This document shows, in pieces, positions 49,149 through 59,970 of a DNA stretch of 64,000 nucleotides. The notes below the pieces were generated by a model. The model was not told where the DNA came from, ran no database searches, and was given only the letters and a program-made list of their open reading frames with translations. A program made the position numbers and the translations under genes. Source of the DNA: Escallonia rubra (Eukaryota; Streptophyta; Magnoliopsida; Escalloniales; Escalloniaceae); NCBI GenBank assembly GCA_033065855.1, contig JAVXUO010002569.1, positions 1 to 64,000 of the forward strand, read 5' to 3'. Every line of letters begins with the position of its first letter. Positions within the stretch are counted from its first letter, which is position 1.

Positions 49149-49500
49149 CTCTACAAGAAAAAAGGCTTTTAGCGACGGGTACATCCGTCGCCAAAACCTT
49201 TAGCGACGCATTCACCGTCGCCAAAACTCCCTTGTATAAAAGATCGTCGCTAAAAGTCCCTTGTATAAAACCCTGTCGCTAATAGTTTAGCGACGGAATT
49301 TTAAATCCGTCGCTAAATATGTAAGTTTTTGCGATGGATTTATTTTTAATTAGCGACGGAATAGCCGTCGCTAATTATATTTTTAGTATTTTAATTTATT
49401 TTCTTTTTTGTCAAATTAGCGGCGGAATAAGATTTTTAGCGACGGAATATTCCGTCGCTAAATAAGCTTTTTAGCGACGGAATTAATCCGTCGCCAAAGG
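49149..49500. repeat. subterminal repeats, 3' end of CACTA element A
   Basis: Many copies of TTTAGCGACGGA and the complement TCCGTCGCTAAA alternate in both orientations, forming small hairpins. In CACTA elements such motifs bind the second transposon protein. Confidence 0.9.
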
Positions 49501-49762
49501 TCAGTATTTTTTTGAATTTGTTTTTTATTTTTCAATTACCCAGACCTGTAATACAATTTTCATTTGTCAACAACAACACGCAATAATCAATACACAAAGA
49601 AATATATATAATCAATCATAAAAAATGTTTATTATAAAAAAGACTCATTATGTACAAGCCGGGAACTGGATACAGCCGGTTAGGGGAAGGGATAGGAGTA
49701 CAAGCCGGGAGCGGGGGGGGGGGGGGGGGGGGAGGCTAGGAACGGGCACGGGAAGGGGCTCA

Positions 49763-51408
49763 TCAAGGGTTGTCGAGTTCTGGATCTGGATCCTGCTGAT
49801 TCGGGGCAGGCTCGGCATGTCTAGCAGCGCCCTGCTCCCTGATCATCCTCCCCACCACTGTAGTAATGCGCTGGATCTCCTCGTCGTCCAACTGACGCTG
49901 AGGAGCCGGTGTCTGTGGAGGGGCAGCAGGGGGTGAGGACGCTCCTATCACGGCACGAGCAGTCGTGCTAGGCAGGCTGCGTATGCGGCCTTTCGGTCGA
50001 TTCACGACCTCCGGCGTATCCAACCATTACTTCAACCCCCCAGTACTCGCAGCCGTACTAGTTGATGCTGATGACTGTCCGAATTGCTGCTCGGACCCCC
50101 TTAGCTGTTCATACGAGGCCTGCAAAAACAGTGGTTTAACGATATGTTAGGGCATTAATTAACGAAACGGAGATTGAGGATAGAAAGACAAAACATTAAC
50201 AACTTAAACAAATTGACTCACATCGATCCGCCGGGCAATATCTGAAATATAGTCGCCCGCCCGGTGCGCCTCGTCCTTGTCCTTCTTCCGCACGTGCGTC
50301 TGACTATAGGTCAGAGCTATGACCTCATCCTCCTCCAGATCCGGGTTCTGGACCGCATTCATGTGTTGGACGATGTCGTGTGCCACCGACCCCCCCATGT
50401 GCGTCAGATCTCTGTTCTCGGCCCCGCTCTTACTCTTGGCGTCCCAGCCTGGATCCACAGCCCATCGATCTATCATCTCCCCCATACACTGTGAGATATC
50501 CATTGTGGGGGATATCTCGTCATCTCCGTCATCGGGGTACCCTCGGGCAGCATCTTATTCGCCTGGTCCCATGCGTCGTGGAGCCATCGGCGGTAATTCT
50601 TGCCGGTGTAGGCACTGAAGGCCTGCTGCCTCAGTGCCTGCTGCTGAGGCGTGTCAAACGTGAACCCCTCCTATAAGGCATTCCATAACACAAATTAACA
50701 ACAAAAAACAAACTCTAATTAAACATATACTAACGCTGAAAAAAATACTTCACCGTACCAGCCACTCCTCCCATAGGGCCTCCCTCGCAGCGGCATCCCA
50801 GTCCTTCCAGTACAGGCGTGGCCCGAAGAATCGGCCCTGCCCAAGAACGTTAATCTTCATCCACGCCGGATTCTCCAGGATCCTGCCAAAGAAGTGAATA
50901 AATAAATTAATACAGTTCAAATATAAATTAACACCCCAAAATTTTAAATATAAGGCATGAGGTGATATTTTTAGTACTTACAGGCCCTCATGCGTGAGCG
51001 TAACTCTCTGTTTACGCTGGGGGTCGATGCGTACCCCGCGTGTCGGACCACGGCCTCGTCGAGATCCTACAAAACACAGACATTAATACAGTTCAAATAT
51101 ACTTTAAATATAAGGCTAGCGAAAATGTACTAAACACCGTTATCAACTATACCTGAGGTAGAACCCATGGAAGATGGAGAATGCACGCGGGTGTGGGATG
51201 AATCTGCGTCGGGCTGGGGCGACTGCTGGGCCTGGGGTGACAGCTGGGGCTGGAGCTGGGGCTGGGGCTGGGGCCCCATCTGCTGTCCGCGATCACTCTG
51301 TGCCTCGTCATCAGTAGGCAATGACGAGGTGGGACCCACTGGGGAGGAAGCAGCTCGGCGTCCAGCCCGGCCACGAATAGCCCGTATCCTATCCATATCT
51401 AACTTCAT
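49763..51408 (-). pseudogene. second CACTA protein (Ptta/En/Spm-like), degenerate
   Basis: The first exon, 51408-51153, starts MKLDMDRIRAIRGRAGRR and is rich in Pro and Gln; the next is 51066-50982 (RGRGPTRGVRIDPQRKQRV); others encode GRFFGPRLYWKDWDAAARE and TGKNYRRWLHDAWDQANKM, then RDLTHMGGSVAHDI and a Pro-rich tail. These match the plant transposase family Ptta/En/Spm (DNA-binding partner of Tnp2). A frameshift near 50485-50503 separates PPQWISHSVWGR from GEMIDRWAVDPGWDAKSKSG, and a stop (LK*WLDTPE) lies near 50025. The copy cannot make a full protein. Its start matches the frame beginning at 63792 in element B. Confidence 0.8.
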
Positions 51409-51521
51409 ATAGATAAATTACAAAGACATTAACACGTTAAAAACAATAATTTGGCAGAAATCATCATCGGCACTATATATATATATATGAACGGATGTGC
51501 AAAAACACATCAATAAACACA

Positions 51522-51960
51522 AAGTTCTAAAATGTTACTACATTTTTCCCGTGATGTTACAACATTACAAGTCAATCATTTTCAGTTTGCGAATCATATT
51601 CATCACTTTCCTCGTCGTCCTCTTCTTCATGGGACTCGTCCTCCTCTTCATCTTCTAATTCATCCTCTACATCAGTAGACTCGGTCACATCATCTCCAAC
51701 ACTTTTCACGTCTTCCGCGTCATCATCTATGACTTCTTCTCAAGTTCTAAAATGTTACTACATTTTTCCCGTGATGTTACAACATTACAGGTCAATCATT
51801 TTCAGTTTGCGAATCATCTTCATCATTTTCCTTGTCGTCCTCTTCTTCGTGGGACTCGTCGTCCTCTTCATCTTCTAATTAATCCTCTTCATCAGTAGAC
51901 TCAGTCACATCATCTCCAACACTTTTCACGTCTTCCGCGTCATCATCTACGACTTCTTCT
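51522..51960. repeat. 218-bp tandem duplication in CACTA element A
   Basis: AAGTTCTAAAATGTTACTAC starts both units, at about 51522 and 51740. The unit covers the acidic tail of the Tnp2 gene and its 3' flank. Element B has one copy. Confidence 0.85.
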
Positions 51961-52076
51961 CCTACATGAAGTGTTATTGGAAAAGGAAGATCGTCCTCCT
52001 CGTTGTTGACCTTAACATGGAACATGACATGTGGTTGGTCGGCTTGAAAGGAGTCTAGCTCACTGTCATATGTCAC
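51879..52076 (-). pseudogene. C-terminal tail of a Tnp2-type transposase
   Basis: The reading YDSELDSFQADQPHVMFHVK through to ESTDEED parallels the end of the element B transposase; a stop (TAA) replaces the next Glu codon. Everything upstream in the gene is absent: at about 52077-52085 the tail is joined to DNA matching element B near 59502, i.e. about 3.8 kb of the transposase gene has been lost. Confidence 0.85.
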
Positions 52077-52249
52077 AGGTGAGTACCTTTGAATGGGAAC
52101 TAAGGGTTTCTATGCATACATGCGTTCAGAAATTGATAACATATGCAAGAATCTTTCAGAAATATCAAAACTGCAGAAAGATCGTTACATATGTTACCAA
52201 TTCCACATTAAATAGAATTCGTTGACAACGAGTTGAACCATCTCGTTGC

Positions 52250-53070
52250 CAATGGACTTCTCAAAACAACAACTAATATAAAGAATGCAGGGTTTGTAAA
52301 CTTAACAACGAGTAATTGAACCATCTCTGGGCAACATGGAGTAATTATGGGATGTACAAGGGCTAACTGGGTTATTAGGGTTAATTACGAGTATTAATTA
52401 TAGCTAATTAGGGTTGATTAGGACTAATTAGGGTTATTTAGTCCTAATTAGGGTTTAATTGTGCCGAGTAGTGCTGATTAGTCCTAATTAGGCTTAATTG
52501 GGTTATGTTAGGGCTAATTAATATTAATGAGGGCTAGTTTCAGATAATTATAGCTAATTAGGGTTGATTAGGACTAATTAGGGTTATTTAGTCCTAATTA
52601 GGGTTTAATTGTGCTGAGTAGTGCTGATTAGTCCTAATTAGGGCTAATTAGGCTTAATTGGGTTATGTTAGGGCTAATTAATGTTAATGAGGGCTAGTTT
52701 CGGATAATTATAGCTAATTAGGGTTGATTAGGACTAATTAGGGTTATTTAGTCCTAATTAGGGTTTTAATGGTACCGAGTAGTGTTGATTAGTCCTAATT
52801 AGGCTTAATTGGGTTATGTTAGTGCAAATTACGACTAATTAGGCTAACTATAATCAATATGCGCATAATTGGGTTCATTTGGGCTAATTTGGGGTAATTA
52901 CAGCTAATTTGATTTTCATTAGGTTCTTAGGGTTAATTAAAACTAATTAGGCTCGTTAGAGCTAATTAGGGTTAATTGATTTACTAAAATATTGTTAATC
53001 AGGACTAATTAGGGCTAATTATAGCCAGTGCTAGAGCCACGATGAGATTCCAGAGGGTGCATGCTAAAAA
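52250..53070. repeat. TAATTAGGG-type minisatellite of CACTA element A
   Basis: Short phrases such as GGACTAATTAGGGTTATTTA and GGGCTAATTAATGTTAATGA repeat with higher-order periods of 100-160 bp. The region is the inverted counterpart of 58240-59240 in element B. Confidence 0.85.
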
Positions 53071-53099
53071 TGTCGCATTAACCTAACTAACCTAAATTT

Positions 53100-53688
53100 A
53101 ATGCACATTCAACAATCTCAATTCCGACACCTCATATAGGGTGTCGATATGGTGTCTGATACGTGTCTGACACCTCTGGACACATGTCCGACACATACCG
53201 AGACGGAGGTGGCTGTTTGGGTGAGGTGGCGCGTCGTCGGGGGGTGGGTTGCTGTAGATGTGAAGGTCGCTGGAGTAAATATCGCCGGTGAGCGATAATT
53301 AAGAGAGAGAGCGAGAGACACGGGAGAGAGACAAGGGTATTTGATATTTTAGATAAAACTTTTAGAGACGGGACTAGGCCGTCTGTAAAAGTCTGTCAGT
53401 AAAGCCCTGTTTTCGTCGACGGAATTTTTACCAACGGAATAATTATGTCGCTTATATATTTTTTAAAAATCATCGAAAATTATAAAATTCTATAAAATAT
53501 TTAGCGACGGTACTATCCGTCGGTAAAAGTTCGTCTGTAATAATCCGTTGGCAAATACTTTGACCGACCGAATATTCCGTCCTTAAATAGTTTTATCGAC
53601 GGTTTTGTATCGACGGGAAAATCCGTCGCTCAAAAATGTTTTAGCGACGGAATATATTCCGTCGCTAAATCTGTTTTTCCTTGTAGTG
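53100..53688. repeat. 5' part of CACTA element A: CACGTGTC-like repeats and subterminal array
   Basis: 53130-53200 holds diverged ACACGTGTC-type repeats matching 57900-58110 of element B. A GC-rich leader-like stretch follows at 53205-53300, then AGCGACGG motifs at 53340-53680. The CCCTAAA-rich minisatellite of element B is missing here. Confidence 0.8.
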
Positions 53689-53833
53689 AATCATCTCGAG
53701 ACTTTACTGACGTTAGCCTTGTCATTTTTTAAAACGCATCTATTTTTTGGAGTTAGTGTGCCCCAGAGCTAGGGCATTTCAGTCATTTGCATTACTTGTT
53801 TAGCAGCTATGGTCCTTATACCTTTTAATTTAA

Positions 53834-55123
53834 GGGTAAATTACACACGGCACCCCTAAGGTTTGCCTAAACTACACACGGACCCCCCTATCTTTTTTAA
53901 TTACTCTCCGCTCCCTGTGGTTTGTCACTGTCTTACATAAAGCCCAGTTCCGTTAAAGAACCGTTAAGAAAAGTTAGGGCACCTTTCAATTATTATGATA
54001 TCCCCAAAATGCCCTATTCTTCTTCTTCTTTACAACCCAATGTTTAGCGACTGCCGCCGATGCTCCGCCCCTGCCGCCGACGCCTCACCACCGCTGCCAA
54101 AGGCTGATTCTCCTAATTTCTCATACACACCGACGACCACTACCGACAACTACCGCCTATCCAAACACCATCTTACACCAAACCCGCACTACCCATCAAG
54201 CACACACATACGCACATCGGCGGCGGACACTTCGCCTCTTCTCTGAGACTCTCCTAACTATGCCCACCCTGATCTAGAGATACAGATAAGGCGATTGGGC
54301 CGATGGCGTCAATGGCTGACAAAGAACATTACGGTGCAGAGGAGGCGTCTGAATCAAGAAGAAGACCTAATCTCTCCTTTATTGGCCTCTCCCAATTTCC
54401 ACCAGTGATCAACAATCATGAGGTTGTTCTTTTTGCCGGCGGCTCTGGGAGGAGACGATGGGGCACTCGCGGGACCGTCGCGAACCACGGTGTAAGACTC
54501 CTGCTTGGACTCCTCGTCCACCTCGGACATCTTCGGCGATCAATCAGATTTGAACTGGAAGGCAAGGATCTGAACCGGATTTGACACAAACACTGTCGTC
54601 ATGGGTTACCGGTTGGAGGTGGCCTTGGTGCTTGTCGGCCGGGAGCTCGGCGAGGCGCTGTTCGAGCGAGGAGGCAAGCAGTGAGTGCTGTGATTGGATC
54701 TGCGGCGAACTCGGAGGAGAGGGAGACGTGCTTCTGCTCGAAGATGGAGCAGGTCTGCTCGGCGGTGATGGAGGCGGCATCAGCCTGGGCCCTGACGGAT
54801 CTGACACAAACACCGTCTACACCAAGTCCATCCCTAATCGGTATGGCACCGATTTTTTCTCGGAGGAGCTGCCGTGGCGGTGACCGTGATGGGGCGGGGG
54901 CGCGCTAGCGGCGCTGCTTGCTTGGCTTCGTGAGAGAAGGAGAGGGAGAGGGAGAGGGAGGGGTAAATTAACTTGTTTCTCAGGGGTATTATCGTCATTG
55001 TCTTCCTGCTGTTAAGTCTTGGAACAGAAAAATAAAAAAGCGTAGTTTAGTGTAATTAAAAAAGATAGGGGGATCCGTGTGTAGTTTAAGGCAAACCTCA
55101 GGGGTGCCGTGTGTAATTTACCC
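53834..55123. mobile_element. Mutator-like element, probably Pack-type
   Basis: Inverted ends of about 80 bp (GGGTAAATTACACACGGCAC left; complement of GTGCCGTGTGTAATTTACCC right) are flanked by a perfect 9-bp duplication TTAATTTAA at 53825-53833 and 55124-55132, the hallmark length of Mutator-like elements. There is no transposase. The interior is GC-rich, with several coding-like frames unlike the AT-rich neighbourhood, which suggests captured gene pieces. Confidence 0.88.
54354..54530 (-). pseudogene. coding-like captured fragment in the Mutator-like element
   Basis: A 58-codon minus-strand frame starts at an ATG and reads MSEVDEESKQESYTVVRDGP, then a Ser/Pro/Ala stretch and KKNNLMIVDHWWKLGEAN. 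Composition looks like the N-terminus of a real plant protein, but I do not recognise the family. A second coding-like stretch on the same strand lies at about 54600-54790 (EQTCSIFEQKHVSLSSEFAA). Together they could be two exons of one captured gene. Confidence 0.4.
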
Positions 55124-55132
55124 TTAATTTAA

Positions 55133-55525
55133 CTGCATTAGTTCTTTTGCTTGCATAAAAAAAATTAAAAAAATCCCTTGCATGTTCTCGTACCCTTATA
55201 TATGCAAAATGAAAAACTCTCTAATGATTTCCTTGCAATTTCATTTTTTGTGAAGGGGATACATGAAGCTATGGTCCTTATGGTACTAATTCTAGGCACT
55301 AGAGCGTACGTGTCAAAATAGTCAACCCTTTCCTTTTATTGGAAACCCCTGGCTTTAAATCTTGCTTTATATTTACCAATGGATCCATCGGGCCTAAGAT
55401 TTTTCTTAAAGAACTAATTGCAGCCAATTGGTCAATTAGTCATATCTCAACTCTAATTTGACATTATCGAACCCATTCATTATCTATAGCTTCCTGTCAT
55501 AAAGTAAAATCTCGAGAAGATATGG
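55133..55525. other. short intergenic stretch between two transposons
   Basis: AT-rich, with no gene or repeat recognised. It ends at TGG, the presumed 3-bp target duplication of the CACTA element that follows. Confidence 0.4.
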
Positions 55526-55840
55526 CACTACAAGAAAAGACTCAATTTGCGACGGACTTTTAGCGACGGACGAAATTCCGTCTCTAAAAGTCGTTTCAGC
55601 GACGGAACATACCCGTCGCTTAACGTCCGTCGGTAAAACTATTTAACGACGGAATAATTCCGTCCGTAAAAATAACCGTCGGTGAAAGTAGGGTTTTGCC
55701 GACGGACTTTTACCGACAGAACACACCCGTCGGTAAAACTATTTAACAACGGAATAATCCCGTCGGTAAAAATACCCGTCGGTGAAAGTTCGGTTTTGCC
55801 GACGGACTTTTACCGACGGTATTTTCCGTCGGTAAAGGCT
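55526..55840. repeat. subterminal repeats, 5' end of CACTA element B
   Basis: Alternating TTAGCGACGGA, TTACCGACGGAA and complements form many small hairpins, for example TTACCGACGG facing CCGTCGGTAA at 55808-55836. Element A uses the same motif. Confidence 0.9.
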
Positions 55841-55916
55841 TTAAAAAGATTAGATGTATTTCAAATTGAGGCAATTCAATTAGGGCACCAGCTTTCTCCC
55901 GAGCATCGACATCGTT

Positions 55917-56015
55917 TCCCGCGACACCGGCGACTTCCCCCGACACCGGCGAGCTCCCGCGACACCGGCGAGCTCCTGCGACACCGGCGAGCTCCTGTGA
56001 ACAGCCACGCGACAC
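55917..56015. repeat. 18-bp GC-rich tandem repeat in the leader of element B
   Basis: CGACACCGGCGAGCTCC or variants repeat about five times. The stretch is near the likely transcription start of the element. A possible splice donor (AATGTATGTC) occurs at about 56150, so the minisatellites up to ~59950 may be a leader intron; this is inference. Confidence 0.7.
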
Positions 56016-56439
56016 AGGCGAGCGCCTGTGAAGAGCTATTTTAACCCACTACAGTGCTTGACAGTCGCGACTCGCGACCACCCACGGTTCCGGCGAGCAT
56101 CGACGACCACCCTACGACCCTTCTCACCTCCGGCAGCTTTGGATCGAATGTATGTCTCTTTGTCTTCTGTCTTCAATATGTACGTTCTTGACTTTGCATT
56201 GTGCTGATATGATTTCATAGCAAGTGAACCTTGACCTCTGTGTGATATCGTAAGTCATTTCATTTTTTGGCGAAGTTCCTTAGAATAGAATTAAATTCGA
56301 GCGTGCAAACATTGACTTTTGTTTGTTGTTTTTGCCCTAGTTGGAAGTTACGTTATGTGACATGGTTATGGCAAACATTGAGTTTTGTGTGCTCCTCGTG
56401 GCTGAGCTACTAATTAAGCCATAGTTTGATGAAGATTTT

Positions 56440-57425
56440 TAGCGACGGAATAGATTTTTAGCGACGGGTCTAATTGAACCCCTAATTAAACCCTAAATTG
56501 ATTGCCCCAATCTAACTGAACCCTAATTGAACCCTAAATTGAATGCCCTAATCCAACCGAACCCTAAATTGAACTAATTGAACCCTAAATTGAATGCCTC
56601 AAATCAACCGAACCCTAAATTGAATCAATAGAGCCCCCTAATTGAACCCTAAATTGAAGTAATTGAATCCTAAATTGAATGACCTAATTGAATCGAACCC
56701 TAAATTAAACTAATTGAACCCTAAATTAATCCCTTAATTTCTTGCCCCTATCTAATTGAACCCTAAATTGAATGCCTCAAATCAACCGAACCCTAAATTG
56801 AATCAATAGAACTCCCTTATTGAACCCTAAATTGAAGTAATTGAACCCTAAATTGAATGCCCTAATTGAATCGAACCCTAAATTAAACTAATTGAACCCC
56901 TAATTAAATCCTAAATTGATTGCCCCAATCTAACCGAACCCAAATTGAACCCTAAATTGAATGCTTTATCCAACCGAACCCTAAATTGAACTAATTGAAC
57001 CCTAAATTGAACTAATTGAACCCTAAATTGAATGCCTCAAATCAACCGAACCCTAAATTGAATCAATAGAACCCCATAATTGAACCCTAAATTGAATGCC
57101 CTAATTGAATCGAATCCTAAATTAAACTAATTGAACCCCTAATTAAACCCTAAATTGATTGCCCCAATCTAACCGAACCCTAATTGAACCCCAAATTGAG
57201 GTTGCCCTAATCCAACCGAACCCTAAATTGAACTAATTGAACCCTAAATTTAATGCCTCAAATCAACTGAACCCTAAATTGAATCAATAGAACCCCCTAA
57301 TTGAACCCTCAATTGAAGTAATTGAACCCTAAATTGAATGCCCTAATCGAACCGAACCCTAAATGAAACTAATTGAACCCTAAATTGAATGCCCTAATAC
57401 AATCGAACCCTAAATTGAAATAATT
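56440..57425. repeat. CCCTAAATTGAA minisatellite of CACTA element B
   Basis: Nearly 1 kb made of AACCCTAAATTGAA, AATGCCCTAATC and ACTAATTGAACC phrases, with higher-order repetition of a few hundred bp. The embedded CCCTAAA equals the plant telomere unit, but it is never directly tandem, so this is not a telomere tract. Confidence 0.9.
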
Positions 57426-57624
57426 CAAGCGCATCGGATATGTGAATTTTGAACATTTTTTTCCCATTTGAACATTGATCATTTGTTTGATAATTTTAGG
57501 TTGTTAATTGTGCGTTTTAGAATTGTGATTATTGATCGATGATTTTAGGTTATTAGCTGTGCATTTGAAGTAATTGCGATTATGAATTGATGATTTTAGG
57601 TTGTTAATTGATGATTTTAGATTG

Positions 57625-57860
57625 TGCATTGAGCATTTGAGATATTGAGATTATTGACGGAGGATGGGACCCAATTGGATTGAATGTGTGATTTTTGTTA
57701 ATTTTTATTGCATTGAGCATTTGAGAATTGAGAATTGAGATTGTTGACGGAGGATGGGACCCAATTGGATTGAATGTGTGATTTTTGTTAATTTTTATTG
57801 CATTGAGCATTTGAGAATTGAGAATTGAGATTGTTGACGGAGGATGGGACCCAATTGGAT
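57625..57860. repeat. 90-bp tandem repeat, about 2.5 copies
   Basis: TTGACGGAGGATGGGACCCA occurs at about 57654, 57744 and 57834, a period of 90 bp; the second and third units are almost identical. Confidence 0.9.
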
Positions 57861-57899
57861 TGAGATACCTGTTAGTTAGCGCAGACACGGACACCACGT

Positions 57900-58110
57900 C
57901 TGATCGACGGTGTCCGACATTTAGAAAACAAATTAACGTATGCCGATGTGTCCGGAGGTGCGTGTCGCTGGGCATCGGACACGTGTCCGGAGGTGTCGGA
58001 CACGTGTCCAAAGGCGTCGGACACGTGTCGGTATGTGTCAGACACGTGTCGGTATGTGTCTGACACGTGTCCGGAGGTGTCAGAAACGTATCGGACACCA
58101 TATCGACACC
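57900..58110. repeat. ACACGTGTC repeats
   Basis: The palindromic core GACACGTGTC recurs about six times at ~20-24-bp spacing, alternating with GGAGGTGT or GGTATGTGT. The array is retained in diverged form in element A near 53130-53200. Confidence 0.88.
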
Positions 58111-58239
58111 CTATATGAGATGTCGGAATTGAGGTTGTTGAATGTGCATTAAATTTAGGTTAGTTAGGTTAATGCGACATTTTTAGCATGCACCCCCTGG
58201 AATCTAATCGTGGCTCCAGCGCTGGCTATAATTAGCCCT

Positions 58240-59240
58240 AATTAGTCCTGATTAATAATATTTTAGTAAATCAATTAACCCTAATTAGCTCTAAGGAGCC
58301 TAATTAGTTTTAATTAACCCTAAGAACCTGATAAAATTCAAATTAGCTGTAATTACCTCAAATTAGCCCAAATGAACCCAATTATGCGCATATTGATTGT
58401 TGTTAGCCTAATTAGTCATAATTTGCACTAACATAACCCAATTACGCCTAATTAGCGCTAGTTAGGACTAATCAACACTACTCGGCACAATTAAACCCTA
58501 ATTACGACTACATAACTCTAATTAGTCCTAATCAACCCTAGTCAGCTATAATCATCCGAAACTATCCCTCATTAACATTAATTAGCCCTAACATAACCCA
58601 ATTAAGCCTAATTAGCCCTAATTAGGACTAATCATCACTACTCGGCACAATTAAACCCTAATTAGGACTACATAACTCTAATTAGTCCTAATCAACCCTA
58701 GTCAGCTATAATCATCCGAAACTATCCCTCATTAACATTAATTAGCCCTAACATAACCCAATTAAGCCTAATTAGCCCTAATTAGGACTAATCATCACTA
58801 CTCGGCACAATTAAACCCTAATTAGTCATACTCAACCCTAATTAGCTATAATTATCCGAAACTAGCCCTCATTAACATTAATTAGCCCTAACATAACCCA
58901 ATTAAGCCTAATTAGCCCTAATTAGGACTAATCATCACTACTCGGCACAATTAAACCCTAATTAGGACTACATAACTCTAATTAGTCCTAATCAACCCTA
59001 GTCAGCTATAATCATCCGAAACTATCCGTCATTAACATTAATTAGCCCTAACATAACCCAATTAAGCCTAATTAGCCCTAATTAGGACTAATCATCACTA
59101 CTCGGCACAATTAAACCCTAATTAGTCATAATCAACCCTAATTAGCTATAATTATCCGAAACTAGCCCTCATTAACATTAATTAGCCCTAACATAACCCA
59201 ATTAAGCCTAATTAGCCCTAATCAGCCCTTGTACATCCCA
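58240..59240. repeat. CCCTAATTAG minisatellite with ~300-bp higher-order unit
   Basis: CATCACTACTCGGCACAATT recurs with starts near 58633, 58793, 58933 and 59093, giving alternating spacings of 160, 140 and 160 bp, i.e. a 300-bp composite unit. Units are nearly identical. Confidence 0.9.
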
Positions 59241-59552
59241 TAATTACTCCATGTTGCCCAGAGATGGTTCAATTACTCGTTCTTTACAAACCCTGCCTTC
59301 TTTATATTAATTGTTGTTTTGAGAAGTCCATTGGCAACGAGATGGTTCAACTCGTTGCCAACGAGTTCTATTTAATGTGGAATTGATAACATATGCAACG
59401 ATCATTCTGCAGTTTTGATATTTCGGAAAGATTCTTGCATATCTTATCAATTTCTGAACACATGCATGCATAAAAACCCTTAGTTCCCGTTCAAAGGTAC
59501 TCATTACAAAGTAATGCCTTGTAATGAGCCTTTGGATGTCCAGTTTGGACAG

Positions 59553-59830
59553 TTTGGAAAAGCTAATTGTTTATAAAACAGTATTTTGACTCATGCTTTA
59601 TGTTCTATGTCGTGGATATTTGGTACACGTTCTCGTGTGTTTCTCCGGGTGCATACAGATCTGGTGTTCTAACATCCGTCAAACCTTCCTGAGCAAGGTT
59701 AGATGAATGTTAGAACACCTAATCGATGTGGTGTACTTGGAGAAATGCGGGGAGGTGCTGCCGAATTTTCCACAGACATCGGACTAAGCATGAGTTATTC
59801 ACTGTTTTATAAACATGTGCTTTTCTGAAT
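59553..59830 (+). ncRNA. long imperfect hairpin, miRNA-precursor-like, in CACTA element B
   Basis: The arms (about 59553-59687 and 59694-59830) pair along almost their whole length around a ~7-nt loop (CCTGAGC). Paired blocks include TGTTTATAAAACAGT facing its complement, ACTCATGCTT facing AAGCATGAGT, GTTTCTCC facing GGAGAAA, and GGTGTTCTAACAT facing ATGTTAGAACACC, with bulges between. An aligned identity of about 70% by eye gives a structure like a young plant miRNA gene or a small foldback insertion. It ends ~140 bp before the transposase start codon. Expression cannot be judged from sequence. Confidence 0.5.
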
Positions 59831-59970
59831 GGGATAGGACCACTACCTGTTCAAGAGTGGAGGGGAAATATGTAGACGTGTTGTAACATTCATGCATTGA
59901 TATTTACATCGGCAATGCTTAATCACTGGTCATTATTGAAGGTGGTATACAGTACGATAATTCAGTCGTC

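Larger units (their letters stand above)
49149..53688 (-). mobile_element. CACTA (En/Spm) element A, complete but non-autonomous
   Basis: The right end is CCTTGTAGTG (complement CACTACAAGG) and the left end CTCTACAAGAAA, a CACTA terminus with one changed base. A perfect 3-bp duplication AAT flanks it at 49146-49148 and 53689-53691. Subterminal arrays of AGCGACGGAAT and its complement fill both ends (49160-49500 and 53340-53680). Read on the minus strand it has A/T-rich minisatellites, the tail of a Tnp2-type gene and a degenerate second gene. It is a deletion derivative of the family represented at 55526-64000, in the opposite orientation. Confidence 0.92.

Noticed and set aside
56440..57425. 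Interstitial telomere tract (many CCCTAAA)
   Set aside because: The heptamer is never directly tandem; it is part of a longer AACCCTAAATTGAA phrase within a transposon.
57604..58101. 165-codon minus-strand open frame
   Set aside because: It is produced by the 90-bp and ACACGTGTC tandem repeats (periodic translation); not a gene.
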